Assembly (NCBI GenBank): GCA_905250025.1
Contig: CAJNOJ010000062.1
Span: 124,001 to 188,000 of the forward strand
Origin: Adineta ricciae
Taxonomy: Eukaryota; Rotifera; Eurotatoria; Adinetida; Adinetidae
DNA: 64,000 nucleotides
Direction of reading: 5' to 3'
Shown: positions 36,118 to 48,500 of the stretch, in pieces
Position numbering within the stretch: position 1 is the first letter of the stretch
How the letters are laid out: each line of letters starts with the position of its first letter
Notes under the pieces: model-generated
What the model saw: the letters and a program-made list of their open reading frames with translations, nothing else
What the model was told of the DNA's origin: nothing
Databases searched by the model: none
Made by a program: the position numbers and the translations under genes

Positions 36118-38791
36118 GGCTGCCAATGACAGTTATCATATCTTCATTCGACGTTCGTCGTTGAAACATTCGACAGCGTATCATTGGATGACAATTGCAT
36201 CGACGCTTAACTTTAATGTAATATAAATAGGAATAGGCAATGATAATGATAATGCAATAGGACGGTTGAGCTAATAGTAATAGAATAATGCGATTAAAGA
36301 CTAATGTAGTTGTTGCTGTTAGTGTTTGTTGTTTTCTTAGCGAGAAGACATGAATACAACAACACTTGTTATACATTGATACAGAAGTTGCCAGGAAAAC
36401 ATTGACAATTGTTTCGTGATATCAACAAATAGATAAAATAGTAGAGGAAATCAGTTTGTTTAGCGTGTGTGTGTGTGTTTAATACGTTTTAGAGGAATCT
36501 TTTGTCGATGATGACGCTAATCAATGTTGACAAGAAATCTAGATAGACGAGCGAGAGAGAGAGAGAGAAGGGAGAAGAAAGAGGAGGAAAGAAAATTTTT
36601 CTATGCAATTGATTTGTTGATTTCTATCAATTATTCCACATACCTGAGCTTTTGAAAAAATCGCTGGAACTATTTAGAATATCGATGAATTCAGTCTGGT
36701 GATAAAGAGTATCCGAGAAAAGAGAGAGAGAGTCAATGTTGTAAGGGCAGCGATAGAGGCAACAATAGCTACAAGAAGAAAGGATGAAGAAAAACGGAAT
36801 TGAATACGAGTGGCTCTTTCCGCTCTGGGTAAGAGCAAATAACAAGAGACTTCGTTTCTTATTCTGTATCTTCTTTCTTTAACCATCCATACTTATATTC
36901 AATTAAGCACCTAGACATCTACATTCACATTGGAACGTTATAATTTGTAAGACAAAAAGATGACAAGTCTTTTGATACAACCTCAAAAGATGATCTTCTT
37001 TGAAATCACTCTATCATTACTAGCCGCTCCTATTGAATACTTTGTCTTTTGTCTCGTTTCTTCTCCTCTTCTTTTTCCTGGTGAAAATTTCGAGTCTTTC
37101 CTTCTTCTTCTTCTCCTTCCCTTACAGTCATGCAGATCGACTCGTTATTGCTGATGATGATATTTCCTTTTCGGAGAAGAGATTTCTCTTTCTCTCACTC
37201 TTTTTTTCTATCATCGTCTTTTTTTTCTAGTTGATTGCATTTTTGCTTCGTTTCTTATACGATTTCTTCTTGTGAGTTGGCGTGCCTTTCGCTACTCGAC
37301 TCGTCCCCCCCACCCCACCCCCCTATCTACTATTATTGAAAAAAGAAACACAAGAAGTTTTCATCTTGTCTCTCTGCTCACTGCTGATCGTCAGATATAC
37401 TTTGAAACAAATGAAAGATCGAATGCGCACGCAACTGAAATAAATCCTAATACATCGTTACAACTGAGCACATTGTGATTAGGAAACACTGTTTGACATC
37501 TTGCCGAAATAGAAGTATAGACAACTATTTATTAGAAGAAAAAAACCGGCAGAGTCTCTGTAAAAGTAGGAGAGAGGAAAAAAGTGTTACTGGTCTTCAG
37601 TGCCGCAGGGGCTCCAACGGACGACATCGGCAAACACACATCCGGCAAGAGAACTATTTATTATATGTATGTTAACGAAGCGACAATGATGGCCCGAAAG
37701 AAATTACGTTTTCTATACCCTTGAAATAAACCTAATTGATTCAAGGCTCATTTTATTCAAAAACTAAACAGAATAACCGAGACGGTATTGACGTTGTGTA
37801 GTCGCTGATCGTGCCTTGTTGTAAGTGATGATAGTTTGTTTTTCTTTGCCTCTGAGAAGGAAACCTTATGCATATTAATCAGCGTTTTTTTTATTAAATA
37901 TCGTTGATAAATTGACATTGACTTTTCTTCTTTTCGAGAAAAATAGAATTCGACGATCTTATTAAATAATCTTGATAATCAATATGCTCTTTAATACGAC
38001 GCGATACTTTTCCAATTCCCCGTAGACTGACGAGTGCTTTCAAAAAAAGCTGTCTGAATCAATCTTTTATTCGTATCCCCTGTTCCCACAAACTTGGAAT
38101 TCGGACAGGATGGAAGCAAATTTTCACTTCGTAGTATGTGTTAATTTAATCAGTAGGAGAAGAAAAGAATTTGCTATGATAAGAAACGAAAGAAAAATTA
38201 CAGCCTGAACTTCTTATATTTGTTATACCTCTTAGTGATGGTAAATAAGAAGATGTTTGGAACACCTTCGTATGTTTATCTATGCAATAGTTTGATTAAC
38301 AAGTGGAAGTATTGATCAATATTATATCAAGAATTTCTCCTGTTTTCATGGATAAATATGTTTTCGTGCTGTGTGAGAGAAGGGAGTTACTGAATGTTCA
38401 AAGATAGATCGAAGCGATGCGTATGACATTGATGTCTTTTAATTTCCGGACTAATGGAAACACTTGACGGATGAATTCGTAGATCAAGAGAAGATCTCAT
38501 CCTCAAAATTGCTCATTCGACCATCTACAGAATATCCTTATATAATCAAATCAGTTGTTATTACTATCATCTTCGAGATTGACGTTCCTTTTCAATTCTC
38601 AATCTGCTTCGACAGCCAGCTCATATGGTGACACGATTTTCAATCCGAATGATAATTCCAACGAAATGTGGTACGTCTGATAGTAGAGATCTCGATGTTA
38701 CCAACTCTGACCCTGAACACAGAAAGCCGTCTCTATAAAAAAAATTCGTTTTTATTCATTTTGAATTATAGAATTGAAAGCATCTTTCGGT
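36118..38791. other. Intergenic region, copy A, no gene seen
   Basis: About 2.7 kb upstream of the cholinesterase and downstream of the permease. It contains (GT)n at about 36464-36478, (GA)n at about 36550-36567, CT-rich tracts (37090-37230) and a C-rich run near 37305-37323. These low-complexity runs differ in length in copy B. One stretch, 38390-38556, is identical in both copies. Confidence 0.6.
38390..38556. other. 167-base noncoding block identical between the two repeat copies (copy A)
   Basis: I compared this stretch base by base with 55886-56052 and found no difference. A single change follows, then about 40 more identical bases. Flanking noncoding DNA differs every 20-30 bases. It lies about 235 bases past the permease stop. 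It could be a 3' regulatory element, a noncoding RNA, a gene-conversion tract or chance. Confidence 0.5.
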
Positions 38792-40675
38792 TCAAAATAT
38801 TGTAGTGATTACACCAGATGAATAATCTACATTTGTTTCGTCGGCAGGCAATGTTTTTTCCGGCGTTAGATCAGTTCTTTTAGGACCAACGAACCAACGA
38901 CGTGCTGAAATTAGCCAGTAGCTTGATGCCAACACGAATATTCCAGCGACGATCACCACGGTGTAATTCATATTGTCCGCTGTCACAGGATATGTTGTTG
39001 GAAAGAACATGAATATTGATGTGATCATTAACCATATTGAGGAAATAATGCCAATCGGTAGGCCGAATCGTCCTAGGTTGAATTCTCCTAATGGAAAAGT
39101 CTTTCGAGCTGCTGTACAACGAAGAAAGATGGGAATGAGATAAGATATTTGAAAGCCAAGTGTGGCTATGGCAATGATATCTGTGAAGGCTGTTGTGGAG
39201 GCTAATTGTAACAGGAGAAGAAGACTGTCAATAACAAACACGAAGACGATGTTGGCCAATGGTGTTTGCGTTCGTTGATAGATCCAACGTAAGTACGATG
39301 AAAATGGGAAGACACCATCACGAGCCATAGCAAATCTGTAGAGAAATCGAAAGAAGAGTACTATTTGTATCACACGATTACAAAATTTCGCGTACCCAAT
39401 TCGACTTGTGACTGTAATTGAAGACATACCAGCAAAGTAAAGATTGAGAATAAGAAGAACGGTCAATGCCATTGCACCACGGCCTGGTGCGGCAAGTTGA
39501 TATGTAGAAACGACTAAACTCATAGTCTCATTATTGTCACTATAACTCTCAATAAATGCTTCAACATTAGGTATCGCAAACAGAAGAGCAAGGAGATAGA
39601 TTACGCCGACAATTGCACTACATATACATGTACCCACAATGCCTTTGGGTGCTAAATAGAAAAAGCAAGTATGTAAATCGAACTTAGTCTTTTGTCGTAT
39701 GTCCTGAAACGCACCTGCGCGACCTGCACCGCGTGTTTCTTCAGCTAAATGAGCACCGGCTATTGAGAAGGAAAAAATATACAACTATTGCTTTCTAATT
39801 CGCTTGCTCTCATTTTTTTTACGCTACCTTCATAACCAGAAAATGAGAATAAGGTTGAAAGTATACTGATACAGCATACATAAGCAAAGGGAAAATTGGT
39901 TGCATTGTAGGTTGATGTAAAAACATCATGAGCGGTTGCTCGTTGCGGAGCTATAGTCAGTAGAACGATAACAATTGCTATGGAAGATGCGATTTGAAAA
40001 AAAGCAGCGAGATTGTTCAACCATCCTTGTCGATCGATGCGAAGTGCATTTTGAGCAGCCCATACAAATGTTATACCAACACCAATTGCTACTTGAATCC
40101 CAACGCTTAACGACGGTTGACCGTTGAGCATGATTGCTGAATTGATCATCGTTGCAAAACCTGACGAAAATGCGGCATCAGCTAGCGAAGAGAACAGACA
40201 GCGCATATCGATAAATCAATAAAGTTTCAGTTTACCAGCGACGTTTCCAGCAAAATTAAACCATCCACAAATGAAAGAGGCTACTGGCGCTCGGCGAGCT
40301 GATATCAACTGACCGGCCCTAGTGAGTAGAAAGAGTGTCAGGTGAATAAGAGAAACATATCATCATTTACCAATGATAAACTGAACCAGCACTTGGATAC
40401 ACTGAGCAAATTTCTGCTAGTGAAAGACCAATTAAAATAGTAAATAATGATCCAATAATCCAAGACCATATAGCAACTCCTGATCCTCCCGTGTTCAAAG
40501 TGAAAGTAAAACCTAACGAAATCGAAGCCAAAACATTGACAGCAGTGAAGCAGAATGCAAATGACATTAATGGTGAAAAACCACGATAAAGTTCCTGGGT
40601 ATATCCCATCTCACGAAGGAGACGAACATCGGAATCCTCTTGCTGATCATGATTTATGTCACCATTTCCAGTCAT
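38792..40675 (-). CDS. APC-superfamily amino-acid/GABA/choline permease, copy A
   Basis: Minus strand, ATG 40673-40675, stop TGA 38792-38794, six exons joined in frame by short introns (YHW|AGQLISARR; NVA|ADAAF; SGYE|AGAHLAEETRGAGRA; APKGIVG; SRIG|FAMARDG). About 525 residues with about 12 membrane helices. N-terminal LREMGYTQELYRGFSPLMSF and later AEICSVYPSAGSVYHW, ICGWFN, SGYEAGAHLAEET and FAMARDGVFPFSSYL are hallmarks of the ACT branch of APC permeases (Pfam AA_permease_2). That branch is known mainly from fungi, plants and bacteria (yeast Uga4/Hnm1 type). It would import amino acids, GABA or choline with protons at the plasma membrane. The substrate cannot be fixed from sequence. Introns show it is a resident nuclear gene; a foreign origin is plausible. 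Confidence 0.88.
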
Positions 40676-42370
40676 CCTTGTTTATATCTAGAACAAATAA
40701 ACAAAAAACTCATTTTCATAGTAAAAGTCATCTAAAGGTGATGTTATTCATTTCGAAGAGAAAAACACGCTGTATTCATGTGACTGTTTGTTATGCATCG
40801 TCACTTAAGGGCGTGTTGTTTGTTTCTCTTTGAATATATCGATGAAAGAAAAATCAGAGGCCTATTCTGTCCAAATGCAACGAACTGCTTGATCTTTTCT
40901 CTCTTGGGATAAATATTTCGATCGAATATTTGAAGTTTATGTACCATTTACGTCCTTGTTCGATATAAGAATGACCAATACGAACAAGAGAAAGAGAAAT
41001 AAAATACAATCGATTCACTTTTGACAGAATCTATACGTATATTCTTTGTTTATACTAGTACATATTTCCTCGGAAATTTAAATGTATACAAACTTCATGC
41101 GCTGAAAGATCACCTTGCCCATCGAACATGTTTTTCTCTTTTCTTATATTTGCATCAAGAACGAACTTCATGAAAAGTACGTGTAGCATAGTGACATTCA
41201 CCTGGAAGCATAAAATCATGACTGAATCGATTTCTGTTCTGTTGAGTGTCAAACGGCGCACCTTTCAACATAGTCATCAAGTGAAATTTCTCAACTGAAA
41301 TGCAGAAAACGATATTTTGTAAATATGAATTATATCCAATCTAATCTTTGATACAAATTTGTTATTGTACGAGTTCGAGATGTCTTTAATAAGCGGAAAT
41401 TATGGATTCATTGTGTTTATATGAGTCCGATGAAATAATATTCTCTAGTCATGGTTATTTCTAAGCATTCTTTTATGAAAGTACACGCGAAGATCTCAGT
41501 AGAAATGCTCTTCTCAGTCTAGATAATTGGATCGACAACCATATATTGGAAAAGCAATAGTCCTTGTATGTAGCGTGCTAATAAAAAATTATACTAATAT
41601 TTGAGGATAAATTATTGTATTCCTAGGCGTACTATGTCGTTATTATTTTCAATATCCTGAGGGCAAATATTTTAAAGTCATAACATGAGAAATCATATTC
41701 GTTTCTTAGAGTACACTACCATTAGTTTATTTTGATAGAAACAGATGGCAAAGTTGAGTACTACGAACAAACATGTAATTCGAGACACTTTTATGGCAAG
41801 TATGGACATCTTTTCTATGACCAATTCGATAATAATAGTCTAGGATTGAAGCAAATCTTTAGTTGTGTCATGAAAGTCTTTCTCCGAGAGACTGTAATTT
41901 TACTAAATGATAATTATTTTAAAAAATCCCTTGCAATTACGAGTCATTTTTTTGTGCACGCTATTGAAGAAAAACGGTCATACTTGAAAATCATTTCTGA
42001 ATAATTTAGATAGTCGGAATAAATACTTCATCGAATTCTCTTGTTGACACATCTCATTTTTATCTCGGACATGAATCTTTTACATCTTTCCCATTAAATG
42101 TTCTATTCTTCAGTTTATTTCATGAACGGACTTTCAGTTGACACTCTCCATAAGTACACTTCTCATCCAGGTACTACGATCGCAGATCTATTTCACTCAT
42201 GACTTAGCTCATGCAGTAGGCAGTAATAATAACTAAAGAATCGTGTACGTGTATTATTAACATCATAAGTGAATAGAAACTTTCATGTCTGACTTTTAAA
42301 ACGTCTAGATAAAAGATAATGTTTTCTATTTAATAGAAGCAGATCTATCCGTTGCTGTGACATATTCCTG
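40676..42370. other. Intergenic region between divergent genes, copy A
   Basis: About 1.7 kb between the start codons of the permease (minus) and the receptor (plus). It is AT-rich. An open frame at 41732-42004 is broken by stops and frameshifts in copy B (around 59236-59500), so it is not a gene. No promoter motif I would assign. Confidence 0.6.
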
Positions 42371-43546
42371 ATGAATCCAGTCGATGACATTCGTCGTTCA
42401 TATTCAATGTGGTATTTTATAAACGATTTCCTAACCAGTCTATTCAATCTGATTGGAATAACTGTCGCTGTTCTTTTCATTCATACAGTTATTCGTCTTG
42501 AACATCCCAATTATTCAATCGCAAATTTAATCGCATGTCAAACATGCTTAGCCATCGGACTCCTAAGTTCAACGATATTCTTCAATAATTGTTATGTTTT
42601 ATATCATGAATTTTTTGATCGACCTGTCAACAACACGTTTTGTATTATTCGTGGCACTATTTTCAGTGTACTCTATATCAACATGTATGCGATATTATGT
42701 TTAAAAGCGTTCAATCGTCTCCGATGTGTTGTGTATAGTATTCGTTCGGCGACGAAATCTTGTCGTTCATTGCTTGTATTAACAAGCATTCAATGGACAG
42801 TTGTGTTAGTTCTTGTTTTGCCACTCGTTATAAGTAACGGAATCGATTATGGTCAACATTCACATTTATGTACAGTCACAATTCGCAAGCCATGGCAGTT
42901 TTTATATCTAAGTATGTACGAATCAAAAAAAAACAAAACTCATTATTTCTCCAGAGGTAATTGATTGTCGTCAAAGCATATACATGTAGACAAAAAGATT
43001 CATCATCATGTCCTTGACTTGTTTGTCCTATCATCAATAACATTCAATGTTGACAAGTCCAATGTCATCAATTGATTTCTTTTTATTTTAGTGATTATCT
43101 ATTACATTTCGATTGTTTTCATTACAAGTGCTTATATTTACATTCTTTACTATGTTTTACATCTTCCCTTGTTAGAACCGTATCGTCGACAACGACAAAT
43201 GAAACTTCTTCGACGAATTCTTATTCTTCTTTTCATGTTAACTCTACCCGGAATATTCTATCTCATCCTGTTGATCTATTGGATTATTTTCAAATCTATT
43301 CCATCGTCCTCATTGAAAATCTGTACGCTAATCGATAGTATGGCGTACGCCGGCGCAGTGGCGACAATATTCATTTCCAACAGTCGTCTATGCCGTCTGT
43401 ATTGTATGGAACGTCAAGAAAAATTCGATCCAGTTCGTCAACGACAATTAGATTTGATTTTTTTACAACAACCTCGAAGAAAAGTCACAATTATTCAAAC
43501 ATCCTTCACCTTAGAAAAACTACCGATTAATATTCAAAGAAAATAA
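42371..43546 (+). CDS. Seven-transmembrane receptor, orphan, copy A
   Basis: Two exons, 42371-42911 and 43092-43546; the 180-base intron splits the Met codon (LYL|M|IIYYIS). About 331 residues. Helices can be read at FINDFLTSLFNLIGITVAVLF, SIANLIACQTCLAIGLLSSTIFF, TIFSVLYINMYAILCLKAFN, LVLTSIQWTVVLVLVLPLVI, IIYYISIVFITSAYIYILYYVL, ILILLFMLTLPGIFYLILLIYW and LIDSMAYAGAVATIFISNSRL. FNR stands in place of DRY after TM3. The layout is class A-like with a short, basic C-terminus (QPRRKVTIIQTSFTLEKL). The ligand is unknown. Both exons have the same length in copy B, which supports the model. Confidence 0.82.
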
Positions 43547-45161
43547 ACGACTGCTTCTTTGTCTTTTCTGTTCATTGACTTGCTCATACACACATGTGTC
43601 AGAATACATAAATCAAACACCTGAATGTGTCATTGTAGTCAGATTTGACATGATTTCTTCATGAGTTAATTAATAATTAGAGATGAATGTGTTTGACATG
43701 TAAACACAAGGTTAGATAAGCAAATCTTAAGGTAGACTTTTTTTGCTTGATCACACTCGTTTATTCTTCTTGAAGGTGATATATATCAAGTTGATTATCT
43801 TTCGCTATTTGTTGTTGTTTTCTCTCGATTAGTCGCTTTATTATATCGGACAGAATTACTATCTAGGTTATATATATATAATCAACAGATGTTCAATTCC
43901 AAGGACAAAACGTTTTTCTTCCTCTCTCTCTCCTTGCTACACAGATTATCTATAAACAAAATATAGATATGAATAAGACGCATATTTTTCTTGGATAATG
44001 TTATTCGAAGATGGAAAGCTGATTCGACTGTAAGTCTGGCGGAAAAAGAACAAACACAAATCATTTTTCATACGCTTCCGAGATGCTCTCTTTTGACAGG
44101 TGATAATATATATATCTGTTTATACATATGAAGGCAAAGAGTAGAGCAAAACGAGACTTTTTCAAGATTTTTCCCGTGTCTCTTGCCAATGGTAATGTTT
44201 TCGTGGCCATGTGTATGTACGACGATAGGCGTTTGCGCGTCTGTGTATCCTTGATCGCACGCTTTGCATAGATTAAAGATTCTTCGTCTTCTTTCCTTTC
44301 TCGTTCGTCTGTATTACTTTGGTACATCAACATAAGAAGTAACAACTCTTCTCTTTCTGCTTCTCTTTTTTGTCTTTTTTCCTTGGCACTTTTCATCGTC
44401 AATTGTCGTATGAGCAAAGCCAATCAACAACAGAAGGTCTTCTCCTTCATCGCTATACATAGACAACGAGAGACAGACGCTTCTGCTCGTTTTTTTTCTC
44501 TCAATATGTTGTTTTGTTTATGTATAACTCTCCATTTTCTTTCTTTTTCTTCTTGGTCTTTCGTACATCGGCAAATCCCTGTCTGCACTTTACATAATAT
44601 CACTATGCATCATTCATAATATCATGATGTTAGTAATAATATTTGCGAGTAGTGACGATAATGATGACAACAATTGACTTCGTCAAGTTGTGGTTAAGTA
44701 CGCACGAAAGAGTCACTTCGTTTCTTTTTCTTCTCTTCGTGTCGCAGTGGTTGATAATAAACACGTAAATGAAATGAAAAGAAACATAGAGAGAAGTATG
44801 AATAGTATAGCGAAAAATGAAACATGAATTGATTGACGAGCTTAAAGGAAAATGTCATAATATGTTTCTTTTTCTCTCTCTTTCTTCTTTTCATTTCTTT
44901 ATTAAGTACGTTTTCCGCGTCGCATATACTGAATTCAAGGGAGAACAGAACAACAAATCTGATTGAAAAACTTTCTCGAGCTTCTTTTCAAATGAAACGA
45001 AAGTTTTTCGGATGCATTATTTTCGCGTGTTTTTTTTTCTCTTCTTTTGCCCTTTCGTGACAAGCGCATTTCGCGAGCAGATTTCTTGACAAATATACTT
45101 TGTATATAGGATTTCAGAGGATCATCATCGACACCTGTGATGCTCGTCGTCGTCCTCTGCA
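43547..45161. other. Intergenic/5' region, copy A, no gene seen
   Basis: About 1.6 kb before the next plus-strand gene, rich in TC and TTC runs. Short open frames (e.g. minus-strand 44061-44423) change frame or content in copy B and are rejected. It probably holds the promoter and leader of the Ser/Thr-rich gene. Confidence 0.55.
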
Positions 45162-45580
45162 ATGTCTTACCATGTTATTCATCAACCGATTCATTCAAAT
45201 CCAACTAGTTCTTCCAATTCAATAACGACAACAGTTCCGACGTTGCAATTCATGCCACGTTATCATTATTCGCGAATGGCTCCAAATACTTCCGAAGTAT
45301 TTCTAGCAGACAATCCTTCAAATGGACATTCAAGAAAACTCTCACCTCCGCCGTCAACAACAGTGATGACGACGACGACGACGAGCAATAACGCGACGAA
45401 TTTACCTGGATCTTTTACGTCAACATTCATTCCGTTTGTAAGCAGTAATCGAACTGGCACGCCCACAATGCGCGAATTCATTCAGATACCAGTCAATCGA
45501 GAAGATGGAGGAATAACAGTTCAAACGAATAATCTCATCCGGTCAGTCCCGATTACGTACATTACAGAAACAAATCCATT
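45162..45580 (+). CDS. Ser/Thr-rich protein, first exon only, cut by the scaffold join (copy A)
   Basis: Open from ATG 45162 to the n at 45581, about 139 residues (starts MSYHVIHQPIHSNPT). It is the same as the N-terminus of the gene at 62669, differing by one extra Thr in a ThrACG run and a few substitutions. The reading frame hits TGA directly after the n, so copy A has no continuation here. The truncation coincides with the join and is probably an assembly effect. Confidence 0.8.
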
Positions 45581-45581
45581 N
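45581..45581. other. Single ambiguous base (n) at the junction of the two repeat copies
   Basis: The only non-ACGT base in the window sits exactly where copy A ends and copy B begins. Some short-read scaffolders write one n when two contigs are joined with a zero or negative gap estimate, so this reads as a scaffold join. Confidence 0.9.
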
Positions 45582-48500
45582 TGAAACAACCAATTTACTT
45601 GATAATGATTTAAATCATAAACAGCCGAGACCTATTCGACCTAAACCATCGTCTAGGACGAATTCTTTACAGGTAAATGACAATTCATAAATTAGTGCAA
45701 GGCTTGAAAACATCTTGAATTGATTCTCAATTAAAATTTGATGTTTTTACCTTGGTCGAATGTGTGCAGTTTTCCAAGATTGAATCTCAAGGTTGCGCAC
45801 GTCTTCATTAATAGATCATTTGAGGTTATTCTTCGGAAAATATTGTTTTCGTTTACTTGAAAGAAATCGAGATGTCGCGTACGAATTTTCGTCGGCGAGC
45901 AATTAGACAGCAATGAAGGAAATGTTGTGTTGTTTATCGATGACTAGGTCGAACTTGTGTTCGTCGAGAATGAATACGAGTATGAAAGTGTATTTGAAGT
46001 TTTCTTTTATTATCAAGATACTCACTCTCAAAAGTTGCATGTGAAACAATAATCGAGATAACAGTTGTTAGATATGTCTCATTCATTTGACGAAGAAAAA
46101 AAACCCCAACGTGATGATAAAGCAAACGATCTCGCGGAGTAAATAAATAACACAATGATGAGAAGAAAACAACGAATTCGAATTTAGTATTCACTACATC
46201 TAGTCAATAAGATTGAAATTGAATGAACAACACATGTTTCAGGTTTACACTCCTGTTGTTCTCAACGAGACCAAACCTTCGATAAGCAATGTGCTTACTC
46301 CATCGTCATTGATTAACAATACGAGTGCATCATCGACAGTATCTTTACTATCACCACCGACATCATTTGAAGAACATCACATGGATCTATCTCCTCAACT
46401 AATGCATTCGAAATCACTGGATTTATCCGTTCCGCCGACAAATAATCTCTTAGCATCAACAACCAATATGATTGCGACTACTAAGAAACCGATTCGAAAT
46501 CGTAAGAAGCCTCTACCGTCATCATTACCATCAATGACTATTCCACCGACGAATCCATCACTAATTCCTATAGCGCCTAATCCCGGTCGACCGTTAGCAC
46601 CAGCTCCATTGAATGTACAACGTATCGTTGCCACCAATAAACGTTCAACAAGTAATAAGAAACGAAATTCGAAAACCCTAGTACAATACCATAGCGAAAG
46701 TATTATCCAACAAGCGACTTCGCCAAACAATTCTTTTGCTGAGTCTGTATCCGGTTTAATGCAAAATTTCGATCAAGAATTGCTAGCATCGAATTTCTTA
46801 TCTCAGCCGGCACCACCACCAACGACAAATATACTCTCGAATGATACTCCGTCTTCGTCATCAGCATCTACAACGACAACGACGACCACGAACATAAATC
46901 TGATTCGTACATTGGACAATATTGACGTAAGACAAATTGTCAACACCACAATTCAACGTACGGACTCAAGTTTTCAATCGATGCCAACATTTGACGAGTT
47001 CAATGATCGACTCGAAACGGAAACGAATACTGTCATGCCTGATTATAACGTTGACAATGAACAAATAACATCGTTCATGAACGAAGAAGATATGCGGTTT
47101 GTCGAAATGAATTTTGATGAAAATACCTTTCTCAAACAATTTGATTTGGATGACGCTGGAATTAAATTGAACATTAATCCGGAACAAAGCATATTCGGTA
47201 GTCTTCTAACAAATACTCATAATTTAAGTAGCACAATTGAACAATCGAGTTCACCATTGCCATTGCCATTGCCACAACCACCACCGCCGCCGATCTATCC
47301 CGGATCGTCATTGATTAATAACAATGTCTTCACAACAGTTGTTCCATTAGGTCTACAACAGCATTCGTCGCAAAGTAACACATTTAGTAGTAAAAATACA
47401 TCGGTATGCTTGCCGGAAGAAGGTGTACAATTAACGTAAGTTAACATCGCTTATTGAATATTCTATTTTGGGTACTTATTTATTCTTGTTTAGTGCTCGT
47501 CATATCGAACCCAGTCAAGTAGCAACGTATGAATCAGTAAAATATCAAGATATTCTTGATGATTTAGTCACTGTTACTGATCAAGATGTATTGAGTCATG
47601 TTCAAGCGGCAGCAGCTGCCGCTGTGAATGAGACAACAGTTATTGCAACTGATTTTTCGTTTGCTCTAATTGAAGCAACGAATGAGATAATCAAAACAAC
47701 AGAAATTCAAGGTGCTGAAGAAACGGCATCTGCATTTGTCGATTTGCAGTACTTCTATCCTACGATCGAACAAGAGCAAGAATTACTACAAAAACAACTG
47801 GAACAATGCGAACAAAAAGTTGAATTACAGCCGGAACCGGAACCAGAATCTCTACCCGTGCCAGCTGTTATACTTGAAGACAAATTCGACAACGAAATCA
47901 ATTCGACAGCAGACTCGCCTAAATCCGAAGACAATTCAGCAATCACTGATCTAGCATCTATTCTACAGATAAATCAAACACATTCAACATCTCCTGTCAA
48001 AGAAACATCGTCTGTTATTGACTACGATGCTTTTCTTCCACCACCTACTCCATCTCCCCCGCCAGCACCTACACCGCCTGTGCAGCCAGTATTACAGTCG
48101 CCATCACTACTACATCAACCGACGTTGTCGTTACCACCGGTCCCACCAACACCGACAGCAACGACGACGCCGACAACGGTAACAATAGATTTCCTTCCTA
48201 TACCTGAACAAAGTTCACGTAAAGCATGTATTATATTCGAACCAATATTATCTCCGACGAATCCTCTGTCGCCAATGATGCCTTCATCTCCAATCAAATC
48301 TGCTGAAAATGAGCTCGTGCTCGATTCTGGTTGTTTGACGAGTTCGTCGTCGATAGAAAAATCAAATCCGTTAGATACAGATCAGATCGAAGAATTACTG
48401 AACGAAGCTCCTAATAAGAATCCGTACGACATGATTGAAAATCATGTACAAGCTGCTTCGCCATCGCCATCACCATCGCCATCTCCACCTCCGGCTATCG

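Larger units (their letters stand above)
28049..45580. repeat. Direct-repeat unit, copy A (17,532 bases)
   Basis: Matches 45582-63084 from end to end in the same orientation. The first bases (tgaaacaaccaatttacttg) equal those right after the single n at 45581. The last bases before the n (acagaaacaaatccatt) equal 63068-63084. By eye the copies differ by roughly 3-6% in noncoding DNA and less in exons. The unit carries most of the Ser/Pro/Gln-rich gene, the cholinesterase, the permease, the receptor and the start of a further gene, in the same order. Confidence 0.97.

Noticed and set aside
36960..37675. Run of short plus-strand frames upstream of the cholinesterase
   Set aside because: They overlap CT-rich tracts and change length in copy B, so they are unlikely to encode protein.
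37585..37680. GC-richer patch tested as a tRNA or small structured RNA
   Set aside because: I could not fold a cloverleaf or find an anticodon arm and T-loop. It is conserved between the copies but not diagnostic.
41732..42004. Open frame of 90 codons in the permease-receptor gap
   Set aside because: The matching part of copy B (about 59236-59500) has in-frame stops and frameshifting indels, so it is not under coding constraint.
44061..44423. 120-codon minus-strand frame before the Ser/Thr-rich gene
   Set aside because: Copy B (61610-61972) changes frame and composition, with TTC-run indels. It is purine-rich low complexity, not a protein gene.
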